Part shown: piece by piece, positions 1 through 12,688 of the stretch | Numbering within the stretch: position 1 is the stretch's first letter | How the letters are laid out: the number at the start of each line of letters is the position of its first letter | Source: Pseudophaeomoniella oleicola | Lineage: Eukaryota > Ascomycota > Eurotiomycetes > Phaeomoniellales > Phaeomoniellaceae | Length of the DNA stretch: 64,000 bases | Assembly (NCBI GenBank): GCA_003868215.1 | Contig: QWDQ01000003.1 | Coordinates: 1-64,000, forward strand | Reading direction: 5' to 3' | Made by a program: the position numbers and the translations under genes | The notes under the pieces: model-generated | Seen by the model: the letters and a program-made list of their open reading frames with translations, nothing else | Told to the model about the DNA's origin: nothing | Databases searched by the model: none

Positions 1-60
1 GGAGGAAAGGAGATAATAGAAAAATTATATATAATAAAAAAAAAAAAAAAATGCAAAGTG

Positions 61-61
<1 letters not shown>

Positions 62-107
<46 letters not shown>
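62..107. repeat. 46-bp poly-G homopolymer
   Basis: An uninterrupted run of 46 G, followed by one C and six more G, preceded by an A-rich tract at 37-51. It lies just past the 3' end of the alcohol oxidase gene. It could be a real G-tract or an assembly or sequencing artefact; the sequence cannot tell. Confidence 0.95.
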
Positions 108-195
108 CGGGGGGTTTCGTTCATAGAAATCATTTCAGTAGGTAGTTAATTACATTCTTGCTCCTCATAATAATCCGTAGACGAAATCGATCCAT

Positions 196-2724
196 TCAAA
201 GTCTGCTCAATCCGAGGATCTCACCGGGGACTTGATACGGTGGGATCTCCATGGCGAGCGCGTCACCAGAGTATCCGAGGTCTTCGGCCACGAGCATCGA
301 GACTTTTTCGCCGATCAGGAGGGCGGTGCTGAAGGTGTTGCAGCCGACTGTTTTTGTAAGGAGAAGTATCAGTATGAGAATAATGGAGGAAGGGAGGGGA
401 AGAGAAAGGGAAAAACGTACCGTTGTCCGGACAGATGCTTAGATCGGCGATTTTGAGGCCCTTGACGCCGTGGACGTTGAGGCGCTCGTCGACGACGCCG
501 TGTTTGACTATGCCATTGCCTTCGCGCGGGGCCATGCTGCAGGTCCCGAGGCTGTGCCAGGTTGTTTCGCAGTGGCGTTGAACCCATTTCTCGATGTGTG
601 CAATGTCCTCGTGTGTGTATTGCAGCGGTTCGCGGAGGTGTTGTTGGTTTGAGTTCAGGAAGCTGGGTTGAGGGGGCTCACCCGCGTCGACGGGGGAGGA
701 CCAGGAGCCGTGTTGGATGCCGGCGGTGATGGCGCGAGGGCCGGCGTAGGCGTTCGTGGTTGCGAGGTCCATGTCGCGGGCCCGTGCAGGTGAGTCGAAG
801 GCGAAGTGTGGGTGCATTGAGGTTACCTCGCCGGCGTAGGCGGACATGCGGCGCGCGGTTTCACGGGATTGGATGTAGCTGCAAGCAATGTATTGTGAGC
901 AAAGGGGAAGGGAGAATTGAGGTAACATGGAAGGATGATTAGAACGTACCTCCATACAAGAGGAGCCATGTCCCTCTTGTCATTCATGAAACCTGCATCG
1001 AAGTCTGGTGCTTCGTAGGGGTTCGGTGAAGTGATGTGCGTGAACCCGCGAGAGAATGGGTATTCCAAGAAATGGAACATGGTGAAGAATTTACCGGGAG
1101 GTAGAAGCATGTGGTCGCCAAAGAAACCTGCGATAATAGAGTAGTGCATGACAGGCTTGTCTGTGCAATGCGGTAAGCATGTGTTACTGTCTCCGCTAGT
1201 TAAGAATCTCACCTGGCTTGTTCTTGAAATACGATTCCCATCCTGAAGGGCTGAAGTCAGGGGTCGGCCAACTCTTCATTTCCTGGAGTTCCTTCTCAGT
1301 TGGACGAGACTTGACACCGGCATCGATGCCGTTTGTTGCGAGCGGACCTGTGCCTTTCATGTTCCATTCCTGGAAAACCCTCTTCTGGACTTCGGGGTCT
1401 CCTCGGACAAAGTCATCAAAAGACTCAGTGTCCGGTTTGGCACGATAGGTCGAGAATGTCAAATAGTGATCCTGGAAGTTGAGGCCGACGCCCGGAAGAT
1501 CAACGATCGGTTTGACACCGACCTTCTTGAGCTTCTCTGGGTCACCGATACCAGAACGCTGTAGGATTAACGGGCTGCTCAAGGTCCCTCCACACACAAT
1601 TATTTGCTTGCGAGCTCTGAATATCCTAGGCTTAGGGTTGTGGCCTGCAACTGGCTTCGTGGGGACACATTGAACACCGACAGCCCGACCGTCTTTGATG
1701 ATGATTTTGTCGGCTTTTGTGTTGCACTTCAAATGTAGATTCTTGTACCTTGCGCGAGTCGAATGAACGTAAGCGTGAGCAGTATCACTGCGGCGACCTG
1801 TATCGCGGTTGATCCATTTGAGCCAGTGTTCTGCACCATGCCTGTGCACATTTTAGTGGCCATAAGCTTCATCACTGATAGGGAAACTGTACCCTGTCTT
1901 CAAATCTTGTAGATCATCTGTAACAGGAAAGCCTTGAGATTCAGCAGCCCTGAGGAAATCTTGCATAATAGCTACACACGAAGCTTATTAGCAGGAGTTT
2001 TCAAATGACCTGGATCATACTCACGATATGTATAGTTGCCGAAACTGACTTTGATCGGCCCTTCAAAACCGTGAATGTCTGGGTTCAGGCAAGAACGCTG
2101 ATATGTCTCATGCTTCTGCATCAAAGGAACGAGGTCCTTTGTCTTCCATCCCTCAGCGTTCCAGTCATCGTAGTCAGAAGCTGACGCCCGGGTGTACATC
2201 TATCTAGGTAAGCATACAGCTACGAAAGAACCTTGAGTACATTACTGACCATGAAGTTGATAGAACTACCTCCACCCAATACATGGGCACATGGAACCAC
2301 AGCACGGCGGCCATCAAGGTGTTCTGAAGGACGAGAGTAGTAAAATGTAGCAGTCTGTATACACATCAGTCTGCTTCCCTTCTGACGGTGCTTCTAGCCT
2401 ACCTTCGAGTCAAGCTTCATGTTCCGGGGATAGATTCCGGGACGGTAGATCCTGACAACATGTTGTCAGCTTGATTGTCAGGTTGTGAATGGAGAGTGCT
2501 GCTGGGACAGGCAACATAATGCCAATGTGGCTTGGCATATGCGCATTGGTTCGAGAAAAGGTCCTTGTACCGTGGACTTACCATGGGTTGTTCAGGTTGT
2601 CCTCTCCGGCTTCGATAAGAAGGACAGATAGATTGTGATCAAGGTTGGCCAGTCGTCCTGCCGGAACACATCCCGTGCTTCCACCACCCACAATGATAAT
2701 ATCAAACTCGTCAGGTAAAGTCAT
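196..2724 (-). CDS. Alcohol (methanol) oxidase, GMC family, peroxisomal
   Basis: FAD-dependent oxidase of short primary alcohols giving aldehyde and H2O2, expected in peroxisomes. Exons (minus strand): 2582-2724, 2403-2451, 2250-2354, 2025-2199, 1893-1971, 1213-1841, 950-1160, 421-878, 196-347. They sum to 666 codons, close to the 663 aa of Pichia AOX1. The N terminus has the Rossmann signature VGGGSTG, then [24 protein letters not shown] and SASDYDDW, all closely matching yeast methanol oxidase as I remember it. The C-terminal half carries [14 protein letters not shown] (the GMC catalytic histidine) and DNVGCNT (the catalytic asparagine region). The protein ends in SRL, a PTS1 peroxisomal signal. 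All eight introns have GT-AG ends and preserve frame. The start is the only ATG before the FAD motif. Substrate preference is inferred from similarity to methanol oxidases rather than to aryl-alcohol or glucose oxidases. Confidence 0.95.
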
Positions 2725-4567
2725 GTTGGGCACAATTCTGTCAGACGCCTGGCTACCTCTGATGTCTCCCGTAATCTAAACAGCTCTCTCGGATAAGGAA
2801 GAGTGTTGGAAGACAGGGTTTCAGGGCACTTCATATACTTTACATACCTCCACGAACCCCGCCTTGCTTTATGCTGATCCCCCACGAGCATCACGCTCTT
2901 GCCGAGAGGGGATGTCTCCTGTCCCTCACCTCGAAGACCCGGCGTACCGAGAATCCTTGTTCATGGCAAAAGAGCCAATGGGTTCGGAGCAACTCATTGG
3001 TTATTTCAAGCACCTTCAGCACGTTTGACCTCCACGGCAGTTCTATATAGAGGTTTCCCCGCATCGTGCACGTTCTAGGGCGAGATCATGCAGGCAGACG
3101 AGAGATGTATGCGGCTAACACGGCTGTGGACACAGATGCCAGCGAGTACAGGCAGAACATCCTCGTCTACCGCAGTCAGCATTTGAAAACCGATCTAGGA
3201 TCTGCGCGGCAACCCGAGAAGCCAAGAAAGCTCAGAGAGTGGCAAAGATATCATAACCAGACGGAAGGAACGGAACAAACAGGTCAATCAGACGACTGCT
3301 GGTTAGCAGTCGTCAAAGGTAAGCCGAAGTCGTATGAGATATGTTGTTTACCCGGGGACACGCCTAGTCCAATCCAATTCCTTCAGGAGTAAATTGGGTT
3401 CGTTCGGTTGCGGGGTGCTGCCACTCGGAGCGAAAGAGCTGAGCCGTGCTCCTTGAGGACCACCACAATCATTCGAGGGGTTTCATTCTTCCAGTCAGGA
3501 TCATTGGCAGCATTACGCGAACAGGTGATGTTGTGGAGGATCGGCAGCCGTCGATATCTCACTTTGCGGGGGAACGACGCTAGTCCGGTTCTAGGTTGAA
3601 GATGATATCCAGGTAGCCGATGGCCGTGGAATCCCTTCATATTCTGATCAGGATATGATCACAAACTTATCAACGTGTTCAAACAATAACAGGGTCAGAT
3701 CTCCCGATCCCAAGTGAACAAATGAAGCACATGACGGGCTTGATAGTATGGTTGAACTTCATTGTTTTTATCCGAAATTCACCACAGCTTCACTGGTTGT
3801 CCTTGCCGATATGTTGATGCACATGTACCACCAGCGGGTTGTGATACCATACTTGCACCGAGTCAGCTTATGATCCCAATATTATAATGCTACATCGATG
3901 GTAGGATGCATATACCTAGGTACTAGTACTCGGTATCGACATCATCTTCTGTCCCAAAGGGGATTAGCAGCTCCAATGAACATCGTGTCCGTCTTGTTGT
4001 ATCTTTCTCGGCATAGTGTGCTTCAGTGGGGATGGACAATGACTCTGTATACCTTTCATCTCTTCTAAGACGTCTCTCTCTTGAAGTAGACCATGAGGAG
4101 TGTAGGTCATGGATTCATACACAGAAAACACCACGATACCCCGTCTACGGGTTGTTGGACAGGACGTACAGCCGGTGGGAGATGCGTAGAACAAAGGTAG
4201 CATAGAGCTTTGCGATGGGGGATGAAGTGTTTCTGAAGACATTTTCTAATTTGTTAGATCCCTGACATGAAGGACAATGCCAGTGGCTGTACGTATGCGT
4301 ACATAGATCTCGCGTAATAATAAAAAATACGTTCCCTACGAGAACTGTATAATGACATGAATTTTGAGTATATTGTTGGTGCAAGGAGACAGTCTTTTCA
4401 TTTTTAGAAATACAAAGGTTGAATGGAAAAACGAAAGATATGTAAGGAGACTTCTTTTGTACAGGCAGACTCAGTCACGCTGATGTCAAATCGTGGCCGG
4501 GAGAAGAGGCGACCACGTCTCTGGCGGGACTAGCTACCAGCTCTTGAGTTCTGACAAATATTTATCT
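2725..4567. other. Intergenic region upstream of the alcohol oxidase
   Basis: No supported gene. It includes the oxidase promoter, with a TATA-like TATATAG near 3045. A 108-codon open stretch at 3066-3392 begins with GTG, has no recognisable domain and is not called. Confidence 0.6.
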
Positions 4568-5389
4568 CTAGTGATAATTTCCAGAGAAATTGCTTCCTGT
4601 AGTTGCGTTCGCTGGTTCAAAAGCAGATTGTGATACTCCATACAAGCAGGAAAGCGAGGTTGACGTAGTTGGAAGTCGAAATTCTTGGGGGGGAATGGTG
4701 TTCCATCTCGAAAGATCAACTGAGTTAGCTGAGGTTGATGCAAGAAAGTTGTCCATCCCTTGATACGATCCACTTGACGGAGGCTGTCCTCTATCGTAAG
4801 AGGCTGAAAACTCGAAATTCTGTGAGAAGTCAAACGAGCTGTGGTCATCTGCGTGAGGTTCAGGGTTGTGTAATTCATTGCTAACTCGTGACGGATCGAG
4901 AGTCCCTGGGATCGTAGACTCCGAAGCTAGGAAGCTTGCTGTAACGCCATTGATGTCGTCTCTGGAAAAGTAGGCGGCACCATTGCCCCGTCCGGAGGGG
5001 CACGCCGTAGAGGTACAATAGCTGTATTGTGCCACCTGGCTGGCGGCAAGTTCTTGCGCACTCGGGTTGGGGCTTTTGATCGGGCTTTCTATACGTTGAG
5101 GTTCGTTTGGGAGCCGTTCTCGGCGTCGAATACCCCATTTCCGGAAACGGTAAGTGTATTGGCGTTCACTTAGTCAGGCTCAGTCAGTACGGTGGACATA
5201 AGAGGTATCAAAAGTAGCATACGTTGCGAAGAGCCCGTGTCCTCTCATTTCTAGCACCACGATCCTCAATGGCTTGCGTTGCTCACAGTAGAGCTGGCAT
5301 ATTGTGTCTTTGTGTTCGAGCCATTCTTCGTCTGGCAGTATCCTTGCCCGAAATTTCGTGCTGAAACCGGTATCTTCTTGATTGGACAT
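4568..5389 (-). CDS. Clr5-domain protein
   Basis: Two exons, 5223-5389 and 4568-5168, joined across a 54-bp GT-AG intron, give 255 aa. Joining the exons restores a complete Clr5 domain at about residues 20-75: DEEWLEHKD, IVVLEMRGHGLFATERQY, then YRFRKWGIRRR. The domain spans the splice junction, which supports the intron. Clr5 domains are fungal N-terminal modules, named after a fission yeast silencing factor, with a probable chromatin or DNA-associated role. The remaining ~180 residues are Ser/Thr/Asn/Pro-rich and look disordered, and I recognise no second domain. The biological role is unknown. Confidence 0.8.
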
Positions 5390-8170
5390 TGGATCCGTGA
5401 AGGGTTTGAAGATCTGGGATGCGCCGAGGGGAACCGTAGTGCTTGACGCAAATATTCTGCAACGATAGTATAGAAGAAGATAAACGTATAGCTATAACCA
5501 TCATAGTCCGACAATATTTCAAAGTAATAAGAGCTATTTATACATATCTATTGCGGTGCGATTCGATTCCAATCGGGCGTTAGGGCTTTCAGTATGTTGT
5601 ACCACAGGTGATAGCTAGGTAGGGTAGTCGTTGTCATTTTCCAACAGGGATATGCAATTGTCATTGGAGTAGTTTGTAGTTGACTGGTATCATTCACCTT
5701 ATTCCGGCTTGCCAGAAACAAGAGCAGAAGGTTCGATCCCGGTTCACAACCCATGAAATGGAGAACGAAAGTGTGAGATATCATCCATCAAAGACTTTGT
5801 GTTTGCACAAGGAGATGACAGGAGGCCGGATCTGGAATGCCGTTCATTAGACCATGGTTGGCTTGCAACTGTCAGAAATAAATGGAGCCAACAACCAGAA
5901 AGGTTGAAAGAGAAACCAAACAAATGCATGGGTAAGAGAGGCCAGTGTGCTGGAGGTACATGAGCGACCGAATACATGATTGTATGTCACCTTGATCGGC
6001 GATTTGTGCACCGAAGGGGGGAAATGACCACATCAGTAAAGGGAGCCACTGCACAAGGACAACATGTATCTATATATCATATTTCCGAACGAGAGAGAAA
6101 GGGGAAAGACCAGTTGAGGTAGATGCGTTGATTACATTGATTCCGCACAGAAAAGAGGCCATGTCAGAAGCTCAGTGGCCGGAGTGCAAGTGGAACTGCA
6201 TCTCATCTGTCGCGTTTTGATAGAGCATCTCCCATGGCTGCCTAAGACGCCGGGCAGATCTTTGACCATTTGGTTCTACCTTCTGAGCGTGGCCCACTGG
6301 TCGAGGAGGTTGCCTTGTGTGCCACTTAACTCGGATTTTGAAAGGCAATCTCTAACACCGGCTCACCCACAAAGCGCCAGCCCGAAAATGACGGGCCGTC
6401 TTTGGCAATGCAACTCAAGCCATTTCTTGACGTGCTCGAAGCAAATCAACGGGCGTTTCTCTCATCCAGGCTCCATTTCCCAACTCCGAACCCACTTTTG
6501 TCTGGTTTTGCCGGTGATAAGGCAAAGAAATTGTACCTTTTCTACACAATAGTCAAAAACAACGTGCCCCTTTTCTCATGAGATGGTGTACTATACTCCC
6601 ACGACATCTGCAACTACTCGTCAGTAGATCCTCAGGAATACAAGGATCCACCATCCAAGACACGAGGGAGGGTATCCTGAATGTTTACCGAGATTTCCTG
6701 GGTGGCTGATCTAAGCGCCGTTTGACATTCCAATGGTTGTGATTGGGTGAAGAACTACTAGAGTGCCCATCTGTCTCGTCGATGATAGCTTCGTCCAGAA
6801 ACAGGCCCAAGCCCCTGCTCCTATGACTATTTCGTTTTCTTTTGTCCTGGAATTCTCTGGACCGGTTGTCGTAGAGGTTGAATTCTCCACAGGATGAGAA
6901 TACCAAATCGATGGAGCATACGTGATCGTAGTAGACGTCTTTCAAATTTAGGAACATGGGACCCCATCGGAATCCACTTCCCGGGTTTCCAGGTTGCTTC
7001 ACAACGTGGTTTTCAAGTCCTCCTGCTTGAAGTGAACCCAAGATCTGGTCCTGCGCCATGGATCAATGACTAGATCGCCCCCATGGACTGTTGGCCATTG
7101 CTTGGACGTCGATCATTGTCGCCATTAAATCTGCGAGTACAACCTAAATGAGACGGCTTCGCGGAAACATCGAGTAGGACGCTATATTTACAAGCGTATC
7201 ATGCCCCGAAGCGAACCTTTGTAGGAGTAGTTGTGCGAGACTGCACCGAACAGCCTGAAAAGAGCCTAGAGCTTTCCCATCTCAGAATTCAGACCTAGTA
7301 CCAGCGCTTAGAAGTAATCGCTTCCGAGCAGGCGCTTAGTTAAGAGGAATGGGCAGACAAAGCGATTGTAGTATATTTAAGGATGCTATTCAGAGCCGTA
7401 GGTCTGACGTGACGATATGCAGTACACGTAGTTGAATCTGCCTCGGTTTAGGGGGTTGGTTTATAGAATGGTAGGACGTCAAATCCAAGCATTCACGTAG
7501 TATCAGACTTCGAATGATCAGGCTCAATGAAGCATACCGAAAAGGCCTTGCCTATGATTGAAATACAAATCTATCCATCAAGTATTCATGTATGATTGAT
7601 ACTGAATCGTCTCCCATTTGCTTTCCAGCAGACGGACACTGTCGCGTGAACATTGCTGACTAAGAGATATCCGGCGAGGTTATCGTACCTGCCTCGTGGG
7701 GAAATGCCCAACACCCCGGGAATCCACGATCTTGATTTCAAACTTCGAGGAACACATTCTTAAAACCATTTTAAACAATAGTCAAGCTGGCCGTACTGCA
7801 GTAGCATCAAATCACAGAGATGTCTATGTATGTAGGCTATGGGAGAGTTGAGTCGATGATATTGACTCAACCCTGCCCGCCTGAATCGAGAAAAAGATGA
7901 TCCAGCCTGATGATGCAAATTCCTTCCTATAGCTAACGAGCAGAGGCTGAATTCGTGCCGATATTCTACTGCAAGGCTTAGAGAAGGTGGCATCCAATCG
8001 GACATGAGATGCATCGTTTGGGTCGCCAACGTGCTCATTAAGCGGGATACCATCTTCTGGGGGCCGAAGTCAAAGCTGAAAGAGTTGTCAGCCTTGAGCC
8101 ATGTCGACCGCAACATCCATCAGGATGAACGCTCTTTGCTTTCAAATTCTAATGACCCAAGAGACACATC
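5390..8170. other. Gene-poor intergenic region
   Basis: Apart from the weak candidate at 6685-7059, nothing convincing was found. Short open frames lack domains, plausible codon use and splice support. A tRNA-like T-loop string near 5731 has no matching stem. Confidence 0.5.
6685..7059 (-). CDS. Hypothetical 124-aa protein (weak)
   Basis: An ATG-initiated open frame of 124 codons on the minus strand, with a hydrophilic Arg/Ser-rich C-terminal half. I recognise no domain or signal peptide. It sits alone in a gene-poor interval. It may be an orphan gene or a chance ORF. Confidence 0.22.
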   Translation of the reverse strand: MAQDQILGSLQAGGLENHVVKQPGNPGSGFRWGPMFLNLKDVYYDHVCSIDLVFSSCGEFNLYDNRSREFQDKRKRNSHRSRGLGLFLDEAIIDETDGHSSSSSPNHNHWNVKRRLDQPPRKSR

Positions 8171-11100
8171 ATGACCAGCCACGGTCCTACATCATTGCTT
8201 CAACAGAAAGCAGTTGCGATTGCCGCACAACGGGCCAAGGAAGCATACAAGAGTCTACCAACCACCGATCCACTGTTCCAGCAATGCCTGGATCCCAATG
8301 TCTCTCTGATTGAAATGGTGAATCAGACAGTGAAACATGAAGGGCTATTCAGTAAGCGACGAAGCACTCGATTACTTCAGAGTTTCCAGAAATACACAGC
8401 CTGGATACATAATTCCGCCGCTTCAATTGATATATTGGTGGCTACTCAAGCAGGAATTGGTTGCCCTATATGGGCTCCCATCAAGTTTGTCCTCAAGGTG
8501 TGTTGCGTCGTACTACAGACCGAGGCAGGACTGAAGCTCTTGCCTAGTCTGCTAATGATGCAGTTCGAGCTGCCGATGAGGTACACATCTTCATTCGTAC
8601 CATCTCCGAGAGCCTCCCACGCTTTAACAAATACGAGAAGCTGCGGCAAGATGATGATCTCAATGCTGCTCTTTTGGACGTCTTCACGGATATCGCCGAG
8701 TCCTCTCTGATGGCCTTTCGCTTTTTCGGTCGAAACCAGTTCACCAGGTTTTACAAACAGGTCGGCCGTTCGTTCAAGGACGAATTCAACACTATACTAA
8801 ACAATGCCACTCGTCATGCGAGTATTGCTGATCAAACTACAATAGCAACTGAGTTACTAAGGAACAACACTTTTCGGTCAAAGGTGGCAAGACTTGATCA
8901 GCAAAACACAATTCTCCAGATCCAAATGTGGCTGAAGCCTGCGAATACCCGACTTTTTCAGACCCATCAATTGAAGAATCGGCACCCTGGGACGTGCGAG
9001 TGGATTTGGACTGACAGGTCATTTCAAATGTGGCTCGAGTCTAATGATAAGCCTTCTGGAGATCGTCTTCTGTACATTTACGGTTTTCATGGCTGTGGTA
9101 AGACCGTGCTTGCATCTACCATTGTTGAAAAGTTCGAGACTCAGAAATCAGAGAAAATCATGTACTTTCCATTTTCTGGGCTGGATATTTGCCGTCATGA
9201 CTTCGACGCGCTTGCTCGCAGCTTGATATGGCAAGTAGTCCGCTTTGCAGATTCCGACAACAGCCTTGAGATTGCTAAGACTCTGATGCTTCAAGGACCT
9301 CCAGTGACGTCCGATATCTGGAGGGCTTTGCAGTCCATTACTTCGAAATTTGCAGAACCTATGACGTGTGTGCTGGATGGTGTCGATGAATGCAGCGACA
9401 CTGATTCGATGTGGGCCCCTCTGTCAGACCTTCTCGACTCGAAAAGTGATTTCAAAGTCATCGTTCTCGGGCGCACCTACATTAACAGAGGTGCGATTCC
9501 GTCAAGCTTATCCATCGAAATTACCCCAGACGTCACAAAGCGAGACCTCCAGGATTTTATAAGTCGAGGGTTGGACAATCATGCTGTTCTAGAACTCCCA
9601 GACATCAGAGGCCTTGTACACGGCGCGCTTTAGTCCAGGTCCCAAGGCATGTTCTTGTTCGCTAAATTGATGATAGAGCATCTTCGTAATTCCGACTCTC
9701 GAAATCAAGCTCTGGAGCGGGTTAATGACCTCCCAAACGGCTTAGAAGAAGCATACAGTTTGATGCTCTTGGATTGCGTTCGCAAGCTGGACAAGTATCA
9801 GTTGAGACTGGTCAGGAATGTGTTGTTGTTCTTGGTAATGGGCTTTCGCCCTCTGACATCAGCCGAACTTCAACACCTCCTCGCTGTTGAAAGGACGCAG
9901 TTTACACCGGGATCTTCCAAGTCTTACCAAGGTCATCTCATCACTGATGCAGAGACGAAAATTGAAAGGTTGTGTCATGGACTTGTCAGAGTCCACAATG
10001 GAACATTTCATCTCTCACACTTCTCTCTCAAAGAGTTCCTTTCACGTCCTGAAGCTAACTGGGAAGCTTGCTGTGACAACGAAGTTGCCTTCTTCCGAGT
10101 CGATATCGAAGGAGCCCATGAGGTTTTAGGTGTGATCTGTTATGACTATTTGTCTGCCACCGATCTCGACTCGCCTTTGTCAGATGCGTCCACTGTAGCT
10201 GACCTGGACCTCAAACACCCCCTGTTGAGTTACGCGTCGCAATATGGGATGTCTCACTGTTACCATTCGAAAGGGTCACAGTATCTTCTGGACAGACTAC
10301 TGGAATTTGTGGAGTGTCGTCAATTCACTGTGTGGCTAGAATATATGAGTGTTACTGCCTTATCGGACGAATCCGGTGTCACTGTTGAGCGTATCGAAAA
10401 TGACGTCCGTGCCTTGCTGACCTGGTTGAAAGTCAAAGATTCTGTTCTTGTAACTTTGTTCCAGTCAAAGATCGAGGCTGCAATTAATTCAGAGACTTCA
10501 AGGAGAACAGAGAAATATGGCCTAATGGACGAAAGATCACATGCGCTTACTGGTCTTCTCGTCATGTTCCAGGTGCTGATGGGTCAATCAGGGATAACGA
10601 AGGACACTGCCACACCGACGGTGACGTATCAAGGATCCAGTGAGATGAAAGGAAAGTCAAAAGACATTGAACTTGTTCAGCCACACCAAAGGCGGTTGAC
10701 ATTGCAGACAGAGGCAATCTTCAACGAAACGCGAGGTTTATTGAAGCCAGATATTACACCCCTTCATTCGGCGCAGGTCAAGACCATTGTGGCTCTAGGT
10801 TCGATGCTCGGAAAAGTGCAGAAACTGGCGGACCCGTTGCAGATGTTCTCCCAGATGGTCCTAAAACAAGCAAGCAAATTACCGGTCTATGTGCTTATTG
10901 TGCTAGGACATTATTATGAAAGGCTCAACAAACACGACGAGGCGCTGGAGCTCTTGCGGATTGCCCTAAAGAAGCTCGAAAGCCAGGAGAGTCCGGCCAA
11001 ATGGCTGATTCAGCACAACATTGGAGTGATCTTCATGCACAAAGATCGAATGAGCGAGGCGGAGACGTTCTTGTATGCTTCTCTCAGTGGACAGGACAAT

Positions 11101-12279
11101 GGAGGGAGAAAAGAAGATTGGCGGACGTACGTGACATGTAGTTGCTTGGCTGATGTATACCGATCTCAGGGAAAGAACAAAGAGGCAGAAGGCCTGTTGA
11201 GGCGCTGTTCAGAGGGCCGTATGAGAGGATACGGCGCGGATGAGACGACTCTTGGTTATTATTGGGATCTTGCGTCTGCTTGCCAGCCATTAGATAAAAA
11301 TAATGAGGCCAAGCAGCACGCTCTGCGAGTCTACCGTGGACTGGAAAAGATTCTGGGATGTCATCACCCCGATGTGCAAGAAGCCTTTGAGCTCGTATCC
11401 AGCTTGGCTTTCGAACTTCGGAATTACGATGAGGACGAACATTTACTCCGTGAGCGGCTTGATCGCATCCAAGAAGGCGGAAAGGGAGATCCCAACATGG
11501 TTGCTCGCAACATGCAATGGCTGGTAATCACTCTCTGGAATAAGTCGAAGCCTAACACTCTCGGCGAGCGTCGGGACCTCAATACTGCCATGGATTTCAT
11601 GCTCCAGACCATAACCTATCACAAGGAAAAGTTCGTACCGAAGTCCGAAGATTTAGGCTATACTATCTTATGTTGGTCCGAAGAATTGCACGAAGAGGAA
11701 AAATATGAGGAACTTGGGCAACTTGTCCAGGCAGCTCTGCCACTATTCCGGAGGTCATTTGGCGAAACCGCTGGGACACTGTTGGCATATGCTTGGAAGT
11801 CTATGGCTCATTTCGAACTCGGCGAGTATATCGAGGCCGAAAAGTTCTGCCGGTCGAGTAACGGCTTACCTCTATCTGAAAGGCCCCAAACTAGAAATTA
11901 CGGTACCTGGCCTATCTATGTTATGCGTCTTGGTCGAACCCTTCAAAAAATGGGAAATGACTCTGCCGCATTTTTGCTCTTCCGACAGGCGCTCATGGCT
12001 TGGCGTGCAGCGTATCCGGACGATGAAGCACAGCTGGATTGGTTGATGAGGCATATCATCAGGTACCTAGCCTCAGCCGAAGCACAGAAACCCCTCCAAC
12101 GCCGTAGATCGGACGAAGTTCTGATGCCGGACAGTTTCTTTGAACTCGTGATGACTTGCAGTGGAGTGTCCAGAGAAATCAAGCAGCAGCAGCAGCAGTT
12201 GATATCAGAAGGGGAAGATGGCAGCTGTGACGACGGCGACCTGAACGACCCCCTGCGAAGGAGAGCTAATTCGATATGA
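8171..12279 (+). pseudogene. NLR-like DUF7708-NACHT-TPR protein interrupted by one stop
   Basis: Fungal STAND/NLR-type protein. Exon 1 is 8171-8497. A 50-bp intron (8498-8547, ending CCTAG) leads into exon 2, 8548-12279, for 1,353 codons in all. The first ~200 residues resemble the fungal DUF7708 N-terminal module (PIWAPIKFVLK, then LPRFNKYEKL). A NACHT NTPase follows: Walker A GFHGCGKT near residue 287 and Walker B CVLDGVDEC near 383. After about residue 880 come TPR-like repeats (for example YERLNKHDEALELLRIALKK), and the protein ends in a polyQ-containing tail. A single in-frame TAG at 9631-9633 interrupts the reading frame just before GMFLFAKLMIEHL, in the NACHT C-terminal part. The frame is otherwise open for more than 870 codons on the other side. 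The only local GT-AG pairs that would remove the stop are 18-23 bp apart, too short for an intron. So this is a recent nonsense allele, a sequencing error, or a two-ORF gene with restart at 9649. By family, such proteins act in allorecognition or immunity-like cell death. Confidence 0.85.
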
Positions 12280-12688
12280 ACCCCCCTCCACCCCTGTCTA
12301 TTTCTTATGTGCTGTATATATTACCACTTACCTACCCTACCTTACCTAGGGCGAGACCTATCTTATGGTAAGAGGGTTGTTGCTTAGGGACAGAATTTAA
12401 TAGTATGATTTGATCATGCAAAGGAAATCAGATCATCTGATTGAATAGGAATATTGAATGAATGCAGTAAGCTAATAGTGATTGAATGATGAGGAACAAG
12501 GTCTACCTAGGTACCCAGCGATGGAGCTATCCTATCCTATCCTATTCTCTCCCTTTTCTTTTTCTCCTTTCGATTCCCCCGGCCATTTCTATTTCCATTT
12601 TAATTCTTCATTTCTCCTGTATCAATCTACCCCTATTCCTTTGTTATCCTCACCTCGTCCGAGCCTGTCCACATAGCTAGCTCCCTAG
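12280..12688. other. Convergent 3' intergenic region
   Basis: The 3' flanks of the NLR-like gene and the kinase gene. It contains T-rich stretches and a short CCTAT tandem repeat near 12525-12548. No gene is seen. Confidence 0.6.

Noticed and set aside
3066-3392. 108-codon plus-strand open frame
   Set aside because: It begins with GTG, has no domain, and lies in the promoter region of the alcohol oxidase.
5725-5750. tRNA T-loop-like GGTTCGATCCC
   Set aside because: No T stem, acceptor stem or A/B box spacing around it.
9616-9638. Intron that would remove the NLR stop codon
   Set aside because: The only GT-AG pairs are 18-23 bp apart, far below the shortest introns seen elsewhere here (48 bp).
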